DNA from: Pauljensenia sp.
Lineage (GTDB): Bacteria > Actinomycetota > Actinomycetes > Actinomycetales > Actinomycetaceae
Direction of reading: 5' to 3'
DNA: 37,363 nucleotides
NCBI GenBank assembly: GCA_029983625.1
Contig: JASBZF010000006.1
Location: forward strand, 1-37,363
A program made the translations under genes and the position numbers. Below the pieces are notes generated by a model, which was given only the letters and a program-made list of their open reading frames with translations, searched no databases and was not told the DNA's origin. Positions 1 through 8,484 of this stretch are shown here, piece after piece; position 1 is the first letter of the stretch; every line of letters begins with the position of its first letter.

Positions 1-410
1 AGCTGTTCGGGCGTTGAAGTCCAGATCGCGCTGCGATACTGAGGACCGAGGTCGGTTCCCTGTCCTTCGACTTGCGTGGGGTCGTGGATCTCAAAGAATC
101 GCGCAATGAGCTGAGCGGCTGAGGTCTGTGCGCTCGAGTAAACGACTCGGACTGTTTCGGCATGTCCGGTCGTGGAGGTGCAGACCTGTTCGTAGGTCGG
201 GTTTTCGCTGTATCCGCCCATGTAACCGGTCGCGGTGGCAAGAACACCGGGAGCATTCCAGAAGACTTTATCCACTCCCCAAAAACAGCCTGCGGCAAAA
301 TAGAGCACTTCTTCGTCCACGCCGGCTTCGTAGGTGATCGGGGCGGTGAGTGCTGGGGGAGTGGGGAGGAAAGAAGCGGGGGTGTTGAGTCCGAAGATAC
401 GTGAATCCAT
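1..410 (-). CDS. msrA: Peptide-methionine (S)-S-oxide reductase, N-terminal part (runs off the window)
   Basis: Reduces the S epimer of methionine sulfoxide in proteins and free methionine, a cytosolic oxidative-repair enzyme. Read on the minus strand, the translation holds the MsrA signature GCFWGVDKVFW with the nucleophilic Cys at about residue 39, then GYMGGYSENPTYEQV, TGHAETV, FFEIHDPTQ and GTDLGPQYRSAI, in the family's normal order. About 136 residues are visible; the C-terminus lies beyond position 1. I chose the ATG at 408-410 because it is the first ATG upstream of the signature in this frame. Its ribosome binding site is weak, so an upstream start is possible. It is divergent from the AI-2E-type gene, with about 220 bp of intergenic DNA between them. 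Confidence 0.9.
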   Translation of the reverse strand, partial: MDSRIFGLNTPASFLPTPPALTAPITYEAGVDEEVLYFAAGCFWGVDKVFWNAPGVLATATGYMGGYSENPTYEQVCTSTTGHAETVRVVYSSAQTSAAQLIARFFEIHDPTQVEGQGTDLGPQYRSAIWTSTPEQ

Positions 411-633
411 GAGTTCATCGAAGCACGCATCCGCGATGTGCGCACCCCTCAACCCGTGTGACTGGGTTCGATGACCTGTGGACACTGGTGAGCGCGGAGG
501 GAAAAGAGGGCGCGCTGACCCAGCGCATCAGCGTGGGGTGTCAAGCGGGCAAGGGAAGTGGACGAATCCGTATAGTTCGGCGTTTCTTCACGCCTCAGGT
601 AGCCTTGGGAGAAACGAGGAAAGAGGATGCGCG

Positions 634-2073
634 ATGAGTGATGACAAAACTCGTATGAAGTGGCGTTTCGCGGAGATCCTGGAGCGTCTTGCGACACAAG
701 TCACTGAGAAACCCGATGCTTCCTCAGAGGATCCGATGGAGTTCCGAGCGGGTGATCCTTTGGATCAAGACCGAGATGCTGCGCGCGCGGTGCCGTGGTC
801 GCTGCGCGTCACAGCGGCACTGTCGTGGCGTGCGATGATCGTCGCTGCGGCGGCGGTCGGTCTGATCTGGGTGGCGATGCACCTGTCGGTCATTATCATG
901 CCGGTGGCGATCGCTCTCCTCCTCGCGGTGCTGCTTGAGCCCTTAGTCGGATGGCTGTCGCGTCGTTGTCGTTTCCCTCGCACTTTGTCGGCCGCCCTCG
1001 GTTTACTCATCATGATCGCAGCTGTTGTCGCCGCTTTATCGCAGGCGGGCAATGAAATTTTCCAACAGCTTCCTCGGCTCTTTACAAAGGCCAGCGCCGG
1101 TGTGGACGAGTTGATGAAGTGGATCGAAAAAGGGCCGCTGAAACTCGACATGACGGTGGTCAATCAGGGATTGACGACTATTCAAGAAGAACTCACGCAC
1201 TGGGCACAAGCGAACTCCTCGGTCCTGGCAACTTCAGCTCTGTCAGTGACTTCTTCGGTGGTGTCGATTCTGTCCTCCACCTTGATTATGCTGTTCTGCC
1301 TCTTCTTTTTCCTTAAAGAGGGCAGAACGATCTGGCTGTGGGTGCTTCGTCTTTTCCCCGCTCCTGCCCGCAGGCCCTTGCATGAATCAGCGATCCGCGG
1401 CTGGGTGACACTGGGTTCGTATGTGCGCACGCAGATTCAAGTCGCGGCGATTGATGCAGCCGGTATTGGTTTAGGTGCTTTCTTCTTGGGACTACCGATG
1501 GTGCTCCCGATCAGCGTTGTCGTCTTCTTTGCATCTTTCGTGCCGATCGTGGGCGCCTTGGTGTCCGGTGCGATCGCAGTCCTGGTTGCACTTGTCGATC
1601 AAGGCGTGACAGCGGGGGTCATCATGCTGGTCGTGATCCTTGGAGTTCAGCAGCTTGAATCAAATATTTTGCAGCCCTTCCTCATGTCTCACGCGGTTTC
1701 CTTACATCCGATGGCGGTGCTTTTAGTGGTTGCCGCTGCGGGTTCGGTGGCGGGGATTCCGGGTGCGGTTTTCGGCGTGCCGATTGCAGCTTTCTTGAAC
1801 GCGACTTTCCTTTATCTCCACGGATACGATCCGATGCCTGAACTGGCACACGATCATCAGCGTCCAGGCGGCCCACCCGAAATGCTTGATGACCTTGTGA
1901 AAGCATCGTATGCGGGTAAGGGTCGCTCGGATTTAAGCGGTGGCACTGACGCGCAGGGAAGGACTACTGCGCCAAAAGCTGAGTCCGCATCCGCTTGCTC
2001 CTCTTCGGATTCGTCGCGTGTTGAAAATGATGCGGCACCCACAAAGGGTGAAGAAGAGCAAGAAGACCAGTAG
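634..2073 (+). CDS. AI-2E family (PerM/YdiK-like) transporter
   Basis: Polytopic inner-membrane protein of 479 residues. Strongly hydrophobic segments begin with the stretch around AMIVAAAAVGLIWVAMHL, and most of the rest lies in the C-terminal half. The segment VLPISVVVFFASFVPIVGAL and the later IPGAVFGVPIAA match the conserved core of the AI-2E transporter (PF01594) family. The Ser/Glu-rich hydrophilic tail of about 80 residues is low complexity. The reading frame is open from 478, but I place the start at the ATG at 634 because it follows GAGGAAAGAGG and removes a composition-poor extension of 52 residues. Members have been linked to autoinducer export, Na/H antiport or unknown substrates, so the substrate here is not known. 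It is monocistronic and convergent with greA. Confidence 0.85.
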   Translation: MSDDKTRMKWRFAEILERLATQVTEKPDASSEDPMEFRAGDPLDQDRDAARAVPWSLRVTAALSWRAMIVAAAAVGLIWVAMHLSVIIMPVAIALLLAVLLEPLVGWLSRRCRFPRTLSAALGLLIMIAAVVAALSQAGNEIFQQLPRLFTKASAGVDELMKWIEKGPLKLDMTVVNQGLTTIQEELTHWAQANSSVLATSALSVTSSVVSILSSTLIMLFCLFFFLKEGRTIWLWVLRLFPAPARRPLHESAIRGWVTLGSYVRTQIQVAAIDAAGIGLGAFFLGLPMVLPISVVVFFASFVPIVGALVSGAIAVLVALVDQGVTAGVIMLVVILGVQQLESNILQPFLMSHAVSLHPMAVLLVVAAAGSVAGIPGAVFGVPIAAFLNATFLYLHGYDPMPELAHDHQRPGGPPEMLDDLVKASYAGKGRSDLSGGTDAQGRTTAPKAESASACSSSDSSRVENDAAPTKGEEEQEDQ

Positions 2074-2244
2074 TGTGGCTGAAGCTCAGGCGCCTTCGTC
2101 CCATCTTGCAGGCTTCTTCACGTCGCTGTATGTATGTGTCCCGCCCTCGTTGAATACGCGAGCTTGACGGTATTTTGGTGTGGGCGAGTAGAACGCGAGC
2201 GGTAGCTGCGGCTGTGTGAGCGGAGAGGATAGTGAAGCGGGTTC

Positions 2245-2724
2245 TTAGCCGACGAAAGGCTTAGCTTGAAGGATTTCGACTGGGATTTCACGGCCATTGG
2301 GGGCTTCGTAGGTGACTGTGTCGCCGATTTTATGCCCGAGGACCGCTGCGCCAAGAGGTGCCGTCGAGGAAAAGACCTGGACCCCAAGATCTCCGCCTGC
2401 ATCACGTGAGCCAAGGAGGAACCTCTGTTCGCGTCCGGCGACGAGCGCGGTCACCACCATACCGGGTTCGACGATTCCGTCGTCTTTGGGAGTTTCCCCC
2501 ACCTGAGCGTTTTCCAGAAGGGCCTGGAGAGTCTGGATGCGGGTTTCGTTCATCGACTGCTCGTTTCGGGCGGCGTGATAGCCGCCGTTTTCACGGAGGT
2601 CACCTTCTTGACGTGCAGCATCGATCAGCTTGGCGATCTCGGGGCGTTTGACAGTGATACGTTCGGCGAGTTCGTTCTTCAGCATGTCGTACTGAGCTTG
2701 GGTGAGCCACTGAGTGTCGGCCAT
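2245..2724 (-). CDS. greA: Transcription elongation factor GreA
   Basis: Stimulates RNA polymerase to cleave backtracked transcripts through its secondary channel. The 159-residue product has the usual two-domain layout. An N-terminal coiled coil begins with the family start MADTQWLTQAQYDMLKNEL and includes DAARQEGDLRENGGYHAAR, which holds the acidic D/E tip residues. The C-terminal globular domain ends in the GHKIGDTVTYEAPNGRE segment. The frame extends far upstream, but GGAGG sits 7 nt before the ATG at 2722-2724, which decides the start. It lies 74 bp downstream of the hemolysin III-like gene on the same strand and may be co-transcribed with it. Confidence 0.96.
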   Translation of the reverse strand: MADTQWLTQAQYDMLKNELAERITVKRPEIAKLIDAARQEGDLRENGGYHAARNEQSMNETRIQTLQALLENAQVGETPKDDGIVEPGMVVTALVAGREQRFLLGSRDAGGDLGVQVFSSTAPLGAAVLGHKIGDTVTYEAPNGREIPVEILQAKPFVG

Positions 2725-2798
2725 GAGGTACCTCCGATAGAAAAGGGCCGGCTCCGAGGGGTGCCGGCATATATGGGGCAGTGTATCAAGAGGGCGCT

Positions 2799-3479
2799 TT
2801 AGCCGAGTACGGCAATGTATACGGCCACACAGTGACAGGCCCATGCGAGGACTGTGAGGGAGTGAAAAATTTCGTGGAATCCGAACCAGGTCGGTGAAGG
2901 ATCGGGTCGTTTTGTCGCGTAGACGAGGGCGCCAAGTGTGTACAGGATGCCACCGGCTAGGAGAAGCCAGACGATCGCAGCTCCGCCCGCAGCCCACAGT
3001 TGAGGAAGGTAGGCGATGGCGAGCCATCCAAGAGCGACATAAAGGAGCGTGGTGAGCCAGCGTGGGGCGCCGATCCAGAAGACGTTGATGAGGATTCCTG
3101 CTGCCGCTCCGATCCAGACCGCAAGGAGGATGGTGAGTTGGTCGCGACCGTGAAGGAGAGCGACGGACATGGGGGTGTAGGTTCCGGCGATGAGGAGGAA
3201 AATATTCGAATGGTCGAGGCGCTTCCAGATGAGTTCCCAGCTGGGTTTCCAGTAGAAGCGATGATAGGTCGCTGAGACTCCGAAAAGGATCAGCGAAGAG
3301 GTGAGGTAGACCGCTGAGGCCCATTTTTCTGCAAGCGTGGGCGCCAGACAGACGAGGACGATCGATGCGGCGAGGGAGAGCGGGGCAGCAACGAGGTGAA
3401 GCCATCCGCGCAAATGCGGTTTGATAGAGACAAGCTGATTGGGGAGCCATTTCTTTGGGTGGAGTGAGGCGACCTTCAT
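2799..3479 (-). CDS. Hemolysin III / YqfA-like PAQR-type membrane protein
   Basis: A 226-residue integral membrane protein with about seven hydrophobic segments. It has the conserved motifs of the HlyIII/PAQR family (PF03006): SATYHRFYW near residue 70, LDHSNIFLLIAGTYTP near 90-105, and the C-terminal FGFHEIFHSLTVLAWACH. The conserved Ser, Asp and His residues of the presumed metal site are all present. In animals the family includes adiponectin receptors; bacterial members are mostly uncharacterised despite the hemolysin name, so no toxin role is implied. The ATG at 3477-3479 has GGGAG 6 nt upstream. It is followed on the same strand by greA and is divergent from the prenyl transferase gene. 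Confidence 0.88.
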   Translation of the reverse strand: MKVASLHPKKWLPNQLVSIKPHLRGWLHLVAAPLSLAASIVLVCLAPTLAEKWASAVYLTSSLILFGVSATYHRFYWKPSWELIWKRLDHSNIFLLIAGTYTPMSVALLHGRDQLTILLAVWIGAAAGILINVFWIGAPRWLTTLLYVALGWLAIAYLPQLWAAGGAAIVWLLLAGGILYTLGALVYATKRPDPSPTWFGFHEIFHSLTVLAWACHCVAVYIAVLG

Positions 3480-3512
3480 ATGTATCTCCCTGCCGAACTC
3501 TTACTTACGCTC

Positions 3513-3536
3513 CCGTAGGTTACTACACCGTAGGTT
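3513..3536. promoter_or_regulatory. Two direct copies of CCGTAGGTT between divergent genes
   Basis: CCGTAGGTT occurs at 3513-3521 and again at 3528-3536, with starts 15 bp apart. They enclose a small inverted repeat, GTAG-gtta-CTAC. The pair lies 34-57 bp upstream of the hemolysin III-like start and on the far side of the uppS leader. The spacing suggests an operator or a paired activator site for one or both divergent genes, but no regulator is identified. Confidence 0.35.
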
Positions 3537-3668
3537 CATGTGCGAAAGAAACACACGCTCCCCAAACCCTTCAAGAAAACACAGAATTACGCTTACTCTG
3601 AGTGCGCAAGCCTGGGCGCAGGCGACAAAACCTCGGTACTTTACAGGCATGAATGAAAAGGAGGGACC

Positions 3669-4430
3669 GTGACCGTGTGGAATCTCGCCTACGATCTGTA
3701 CGAGAAACGACTGCGACGACAGCTGTCATCCGAATCGATCCCTAGGCATATCGGTGTCATTCTTGACGGAAATCGCCGTTGGGCGAAATCGCTCGGAGTG
3801 CGCCCCTCGCAAGGACATCGCGCAGGTGCGGACAAAATCAGTGAAATGCTCGGATGGGCAGAAGAACTCGGCGTTGAGATCGTCACCCTATGGATGCTGT
3901 CAACCGATAACCTGTCACGCTCCTGCGCGGAACTCGACGAACTCCTCGGCATCATCGCAGACGCGGTAGATCGGCTTGCGCAGTGTGGCCGCTGGCGCTT
4001 AGCTGTCGTCGGGGATCTGAGCTTGCTCCCCGTGCCGATCGCTGAAAGAATCCGCGCTGCGGTGCAGACAAGCGCGAACGCTCACGGACTGAATGTCAAC
4101 ATCGCTGTCGGCTACGGAGGCCGCCACGAAATCACCGAGGCCGTCCGCGCGATCCTGTCCGAAGCAATCGCACACGGTCGAAGCCTTGCGCAACTCGAAG
4201 CGGAACTGATAGATGCAGACATCGCCGCTCACCTGTACACGAAGGATCAACCCGATCCTGACCTGGTGATTCGCACCTCAGGAGAGCAGCGACTCTCAGG
4301 TTTTATGATCTGGCAATCCGTGCACTCGGAGTACTACTTCTGCGAAGCGTACTGGCCGGACTTCCGTCGCGTTGACTTCCTGCGCGCGCTGAGATCATAC
4401 GGTCAGCGCGAACGTCGCCTCGGCAAATAA
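3669..4430 (+). CDS. uppS: Isoprenyl (cis-prenyl) transferase, UppS/Z-FPP synthase family
   Basis: Condenses isopentenyl diphosphate with an allylic diphosphate in the cis configuration to make polyprenyl carrier lipids for cell-wall synthesis. The 253-residue protein has the family motif HIGVILDGNRRWAK (catalytic Asp about residue 33, then GNRRW). It also has GHRAGADK, TLWMLSTDNLSR, and the C-terminal substrate-binding run PDLVIRTSGEQRLSGFMIWQ followed by YFCEAYWPDF. The start is GTG at 3669, preceded by AAGGAGGG. Actinobacteria commonly carry two paralogues, a short-chain Z-farnesyl synthase and a long-chain synthase. The lack of the N-terminal extension fits the short-chain type, but the sequence alone does not decide product length. 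Confidence 0.93.
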   Translation: MTVWNLAYDLYEKRLRRQLSSESIPRHIGVILDGNRRWAKSLGVRPSQGHRAGADKISEMLGWAEELGVEIVTLWMLSTDNLSRSCAELDELLGIIADAVDRLAQCGRWRLAVVGDLSLLPVPIAERIRAAVQTSANAHGLNVNIAVGYGGRHEITEAVRAILSEAIAHGRSLAQLEAELIDADIAAHLYTKDQPDPDLVIRTSGEQRLSGFMIWQSVHSEYYFCEAYWPDFRRVDFLRALRSYGQRERRLGK

Positions 4431-4535
4431 TCCTCCCCTCTGGCGTGACGGGAACCCTCAAAAGGCGTGCCGACACCAGAACCGCCCCGCGCCTCCTATG
4501 CTGAGTGAGCACACGGCGCAGGGGAATGGCGAAAC

Positions 4536-5471
4536 TCAGGCGAGTTCTTCAGCCCAAGGGGGATTAGCGCCAGCACGCGAAACCGTGACCTCAGAGACCC
4601 GTGACGCACGTTCAAGAATCGTCTTCACTGATTCCTCATCGAGAGTAGCCAAAGCCTGACGAGCTGAAGCGCCGCGCAAAGCAAGCCCCCACATGGCATC
4701 AAGAATCCCACCCATGAAAGAGTCACCCGCTCCGACGGTATCGACAACATTGACAGGAGCAGGAGTAGCTTCATAGCGCACACCCGAAGCGGAAACAGCG
4801 AGGCTCCCCTTTTTCCCTCGGGTCACGATGATGAGCTGAGGTCCGAGCGTGAGCCAACGAGCGATCACCGACTCGACCTTTTCCCCCTGAGTGAGCCAGT
4901 GAATGTCCTCATCGGAGACTTTGACAACATCGGCGACAGCGACAAACTTTTCGACCAGAGCTACAGCAGATTCGGGTGTGCCCATGACGGCGGGCCGCGC
5001 ATTGGGATCGAAAGTGACGAGGGCGTGCGAGCGAGCAGCGACCATAGCCTCATAGACGGCTGTGGCACCGGGTTCGACGGCTGCGGAAATCGACCCTGCA
5101 TGTACGATCAGCGCCTTCGTGGCCACACTGATCGGTGAGATCGGGTTCCAATCAAAATCGAAGGTGTACGTGGCGGCACCGGTGTCATCAATGAGGGCAT
5201 TCGCGGTCGTCGTATGGTGGGCGCCACGCGATTCTTCGGTGATATGCACCTGCGAAGCCGTGAAATGTTCTTCAATGACACGGCCACGGGCATCGTCGGC
5301 ATACCAAGTGGACAGGGCAACAGGACGCCCAAGCCGTCCCAGTGTCATTGCGACGTTTGCGGGCGAACCGCCGGGAATCTCACGTGCATCTTCAGGATGA
5401 GAAGCAGGGGTGACGATATCGATGAGTGCTTCGCCGATGGCGAGGATATGCGGTTCGGTAGCAAGATCCAT
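4536..5471 (-). CDS. PfkB-family carbohydrate kinase (fructokinase-like)
   Basis: ATP-dependent sugar kinase of 311 residues. Both PfkB family signatures are present: IPGGSPANVAMTLGRLGRP near residues 32-50 (substrate-binding di-Gly) and DTVGAGDSFMGG at 244-255, where Asp250 is the expected catalytic base. The overall layout, starting AIGEALIDIVTP, resembles fructokinases, but ribokinase-type substrates cannot be excluded. GGAAGG lies upstream of the chosen ATG at 5469-5471; a longer in-frame extension to 5522 lacks a site. It follows xseA-xseB on the same strand after a gap of about 140 bp and is convergent with uppS. Confidence 0.88.
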   Translation of the reverse strand: MDLATEPHILAIGEALIDIVTPASHPEDAREIPGGSPANVAMTLGRLGRPVALSTWYADDARGRVIEEHFTASQVHITEESRGAHHTTTANALIDDTGAATYTFDFDWNPISPISVATKALIVHAGSISAAVEPGATAVYEAMVAARSHALVTFDPNARPAVMGTPESAVALVEKFVAVADVVKVSDEDIHWLTQGEKVESVIARWLTLGPQLIIVTRGKKGSLAVSASGVRYEATPAPVNVVDTVGAGDSFMGGILDAMWGLALRGASARQALATLDEESVKTILERASRVSEVTVSRAGANPPWAEELA

Positions 5472-5612
5472 GTCGCGTCCTTCCTTGACGGCACGTGAAG
5501 AAAAGCTGCCGTAATGACGCACTTAGTGTAATCGCCGAATCCGTCCTCGTGTGTGTGCTCAAGACTGACCTCGGCGCACGAAATTATGGGATGGAACGTG
5601 AGTACGGGATCT

Positions 5613-5840
5613 TCAGTCCTGCACAGCCTGCGTTTCGTCAGACTGCGCCTGAGCAAGGCGCTGTTGAGCAGAATCGAGAATCCTTCGACAGTGTGCTGCT
5701 AGAGCCTCGCCGCGCTCCCAGAGGGTAAGGGTATCTTCAAGAGGAGCCTGCCCAGATTCGAGGGCTCGAACAATTCCGACTAATTCATCGCGTGCCTGCT
5801 CATAATGAAGAGAAGAGACCTCGGGCATCTCACGAGTCAT
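5613..5840 (-). CDS. xseB: Exodeoxyribonuclease VII small subunit
   Basis: Small helical subunit of ExoVII, the single-strand-specific nuclease that acts in both polarities. The 75-residue product has the family core YEQARDELVGIVRALESGQ followed by APLEDTLTLWERGEALAAHC, including the L-E-x-G and L-W-E-x-G-x-x-L positions. AGGAGG stands 4 nt before the ATG at 5838-5840. It lies 52 bp downstream of xseA on the same strand, the usual order in Actinobacteria. Confidence 0.95.
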   Translation of the reverse strand: MTREMPEVSSLHYEQARDELVGIVRALESGQAPLEDTLTLWERGEALAAHCRRILDSAQQRLAQAQSDETQAVQD

Positions 5841-5892
5841 GTGTCCTCCTAGGACGTGTCAATGCTTTCCCAAGGAAAAGCGGTGCGTTGAT

Positions 5893-7167
5893 TTATTCCT
5901 CTGATGTTGGGGGAGTGCCGGTCAGGGGGCCTGTTGTCCCGATAACTTGAGCGACGAGACGTCCCTGAGCGAGAACACCCTCAATGAGAGCACCCTTACT
6001 CACCTCAGCAACGTTTCGGATCACAGTGCCATTAGGGAGTTTCAGCATCGCGTATCCGCGATCAAGGGTGGCTTGTGGGGACAGAGCGGCAAGCGAAGCG
6101 ACGGCTTGGACAAGATTCTGAGACTCACTCCCAAGACGGCGTTCCAGTGCGGTGTGCATCGTTTGTGTTGCTTGGAAAAGCTGAGTGCGGTGCGAATCGA
6201 GAACCGCATCGGGGCTGAGAAGAACGGGCCTGCTGGTCAAAAGAGCCAACTCCTGCGCTTCTCGCGTGAGTCGGGCGCTTAAAGCGGCCCGAATCCGAGA
6301 TTGAGACTGAGAAATCCCTTCACTTTCCACAGTGAAATCCGGGATGATCCGGCGGGCCGCATCGGTCGGAGTCGAGGCGCGAAAATCCGCCACCAGATCA
6401 AGGAGAGGAGCATCGCCCTCGTGACCGATGGCAGAAACAATCGGCGTGGAAGCCGCAGCTGCTGCGCGCACTAACACTTCCTCGGAAAAGGGAAGAAGGT
6501 CTTCCACTGAGCCGCCGCCACGAGCAATGACGATGACATCAACGGTGTTGAGAGCATCGAGTGCTGCAAGGGCTTCGCACACTTCGGGAACCGCACGCTC
6601 ACCCTGAACGGCAACCTCGCGGATTTCAAAACGTGAACCCGGCCAACGCGCAGAGGCATTGACCAGCACATCATCTTTCGCCTTCGCGTTGCGCCCACAA
6701 ATCAGTCCGATTGTGCGCGGCAAGAAGGGAAGGGGTTTCTTACGTTCTGCATTGAACAGGCCTTCGTGTGCGAGGCGGCGTCGAGTCTGTTCAATGCGGG
6801 CGAGAAGATCACCGAGCCCGGCGACATGCACCTCTTCAGCACGCAGATTCAGGGTGCCACGGGTCTCCCAAAACACGGGTTTGACGCGAGTCACGACGCG
6901 CGCGCCCTCGGTAAAAGCCGGACCGGAAGCATCAAGCAAGGACGGCCAAGCTGTCACGGTCATCGACGTGTTGGTGTCGATATCGCGCAGCACGAAGAAC
7001 GCCATCTTCGTTCCGGGCCTGGGCTTATATTCGACAACCTGCCCTTCGACCCACAGGGTTGACATTCTGTCAACGTAGATTTTGATGTTTTCAGTGAGCC
7101 TGCGCAGCGGCCACGGATTGTCGCGTGTCGTGTCGGCGGCTTTTGCTGCGGGAGGCTGGTTGTGCAC
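5893..7167 (-). CDS. xseA: Exodeoxyribonuclease VII large subunit
   Basis: Catalytic subunit of ExoVII. The 424-residue product has an N-terminal OB fold (from NPWPLRRLTENIKIYVDRM to about residue 115), then the nuclease domain with GLICGRNAKAKDDVLVNA, the conserved VIARGGGSVEDLLPF (about 212-226) and AIGHEGDAPLLDLVADFRAS (about 246-265), followed by a long helical region. Family proteins usually read GHETD at the second motif; here it is GHEGD. I use GTG at 7165-7167 because an in-frame TAG lies two codons upstream; the ribosome site is poor. It forms a pair with xseB and is divergent from ispH. Confidence 0.95.
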   Translation of the reverse strand: MHNQPPAAKAADTTRDNPWPLRRLTENIKIYVDRMSTLWVEGQVVEYKPRPGTKMAFFVLRDIDTNTSMTVTAWPSLLDASGPAFTEGARVVTRVKPVFWETRGTLNLRAEEVHVAGLGDLLARIEQTRRRLAHEGLFNAERKKPLPFLPRTIGLICGRNAKAKDDVLVNASARWPGSRFEIREVAVQGERAVPEVCEALAALDALNTVDVIVIARGGGSVEDLLPFSEEVLVRAAAAASTPIVSAIGHEGDAPLLDLVADFRASTPTDAARRIIPDFTVESEGISQSQSRIRAALSARLTREAQELALLTSRPVLLSPDAVLDSHRTQLFQATQTMHTALERRLGSESQNLVQAVASLAALSPQATLDRGYAMLKLPNGTVIRNVAEVSKGALIEGVLAQGRLVAQVIGTTGPLTGTPPTSEE

Positions 7168-7275
7168 GCACTAAGGATGCCATAAGGAGTTGTCATCTCC
7201 GTCCTCCTCTTCGTGAGCGGAGCTGCATTCTGGGCAGACAGGCAAGGCTCATGCGATCTGCAAGGTCCCTCCGGC

Positions 7276-7281
7276 TACATT
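7276..7281 (+). promoter_or_regulatory. Candidate -10 box for leaderless ispH mRNA
   Basis: TACATT fits the actinobacterial TANNNT -10 pattern and ends 7 nt before the ispH ATG, so transcription would start at or next to the start codon. No Shine-Dalgarno sequence precedes the ATG, which supports a leaderless transcript. The -35 element is not clear. Confidence 0.5.
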
Positions 7282-7288
7282 GGACCCT

Positions 7289-8398
7289 ATGAATGACACG
7301 ACCACTGAGGGTGAAAGCGCTTCGACTTCTGCACCTTCTTTCGCTCCCTTTGTTTGCGCTGAAAGCCCCGCCCTCGGCACTGAAGCGCATAAAGGGGAAG
7401 GGAAGATCCTCCTGGCGGCTCCGCGAGGTTATTGCGCAGGTGTTGACCGTGCGGTCGATGTCGTGGAAAAGGCGCTCGATTTATACGGAGCGCCCGTCTA
7501 TGTGCGCAAAGAGATCGTGCATAACAAGTACGTCGTGGAATCCTTAACGAAACGAGGGGCTGTTTTCGTTCAGGAAGTCGATGAAATTCCCGAGGGCGCG
7601 CGCGTTGTTTTCTCAGCTCACGGTGTGTCACCGCACGTGCATGACAGGGCCGAGGCGCGTCAGCTTGCTTCCATTGATGCGACATGTCCTTTGGTGACGA
7701 AAGTGCATCGCGAGGCCGTGCGTTTTGCGAAAGAAGATTACGACATCATTCTTGTCGGCCATCAGGGGCACGAAGAAGTTGAAGGCACTTTCGGGGAAGC
7801 GCCCGCCCATATCCAGGTGGTCGGTACTCCCGATGAGGTGGATCAGATTGAAGTTCGTGATCCAAGTAGGGTCGTGTGGATTTCTCAGACAACTCTGTCG
7901 GTTGATGAAACTCGTGAGACCGTTGCGCGTTTGCGCCGACGTTTCCCTCAGCTCATCGATCCGCCTTCGGATGATATTTGCTACGCCACACAAAACCGGC
8001 AGGTCGCGGTCAAAACCATCGCCCCTCAGGTTGATGTGATGATCGTGGTGGGTTCGGCGAATTCGTCGAACTCGGTGCGTTTAGTGGAGGTGGCCCTAGA
8101 GGCGGGAGCGGGGTGCGCACACCGGGTCGATGTGGCCGCTGAATTGCAGGAATCATGGTTTCATGGGGCTTCGGTTGTGGGCCTGACTTCGGGGGCATCC
8201 GTTCCAGAAATTCTTGTTTGCGAGGTCGTCCACTGGCTGCAAGCGCGCGGCTTCCCGAAAGTGGAGGAGGTGCGCACACAAACCGAGACGACAACTTTTG
8301 CCTTGCCGAGGAACTTACGCGCAGAACTTGCTGCGCATGGGCTTGCTGACGCAAGGCCCCATGCTCCGCGTAAGGCGGGACCGGATCACACGCACTAA
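7289..8398 (+). CDS. ispH: 4-hydroxy-3-methylbut-2-enyl diphosphate reductase
   Basis: Last enzyme of the MEP isoprenoid pathway; an iron-sulfur protein that yields IPP and DMAPP. The 369-residue product has the three cluster-ligating cysteines in context: APRGYCAGVDRAV (Cys49), IDATCPLVTKVHRE (Cys133) and DDICYATQNRQ (Cys231). It also has the substrate motifs SAHGVSP, GHQGHEEVEGT and VGSANSSNSVRLVEVA. An N-terminal extension of about 35 low-complexity residues precedes the core. TTG at 7280 is in frame, but ATG at 7289 is chosen because the TANNNT box lies 7 nt upstream. Its product feeds the prenyl transferase encoded nearby at 3669. Confidence 0.97.
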   Translation: MNDTTTEGESASTSAPSFAPFVCAESPALGTEAHKGEGKILLAAPRGYCAGVDRAVDVVEKALDLYGAPVYVRKEIVHNKYVVESLTKRGAVFVQEVDEIPEGARVVFSAHGVSPHVHDRAEARQLASIDATCPLVTKVHREAVRFAKEDYDIILVGHQGHEEVEGTFGEAPAHIQVVGTPDEVDQIEVRDPSRVVWISQTTLSVDETRETVARLRRRFPQLIDPPSDDICYATQNRQVAVKTIAPQVDVMIVVGSANSSNSVRLVEVALEAGAGCAHRVDVAAELQESWFHGASVVGLTSGASVPEILVCEVVHWLQARGFPKVEEVRTQTETTTFALPRNLRAELAAHGLADARPHAPRKAGPDHTH

Positions 8399-8472
8399 GA
8401 GTTGTGCCTGTTCACGTATTCCGGTTTCCAGTGAGATTTCCTTTCACTCTTTTGTGTGAGTTCTGGAGCGTT

Positions 8473-8478
8473 TAGAGT
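8473..8478 (+). promoter_or_regulatory. Candidate -10 box for leaderless ClbS-like gene
   Basis: TAGAGT ends 6 nt before the ATG at 8485, with no ribosome binding site between them. A TTGTGT about 15 bp upstream could serve as a -35 element. This is the same arrangement as at ispH and ychF. Confidence 0.45.
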
Positions 8479-8484
8479 AAAGAT

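Noticed and set aside
478..633. Upstream extension of the AI-2E-type protein
   Set aside because: In frame, but poor in conserved content, and a strong ribosome site precedes the ATG at 634.
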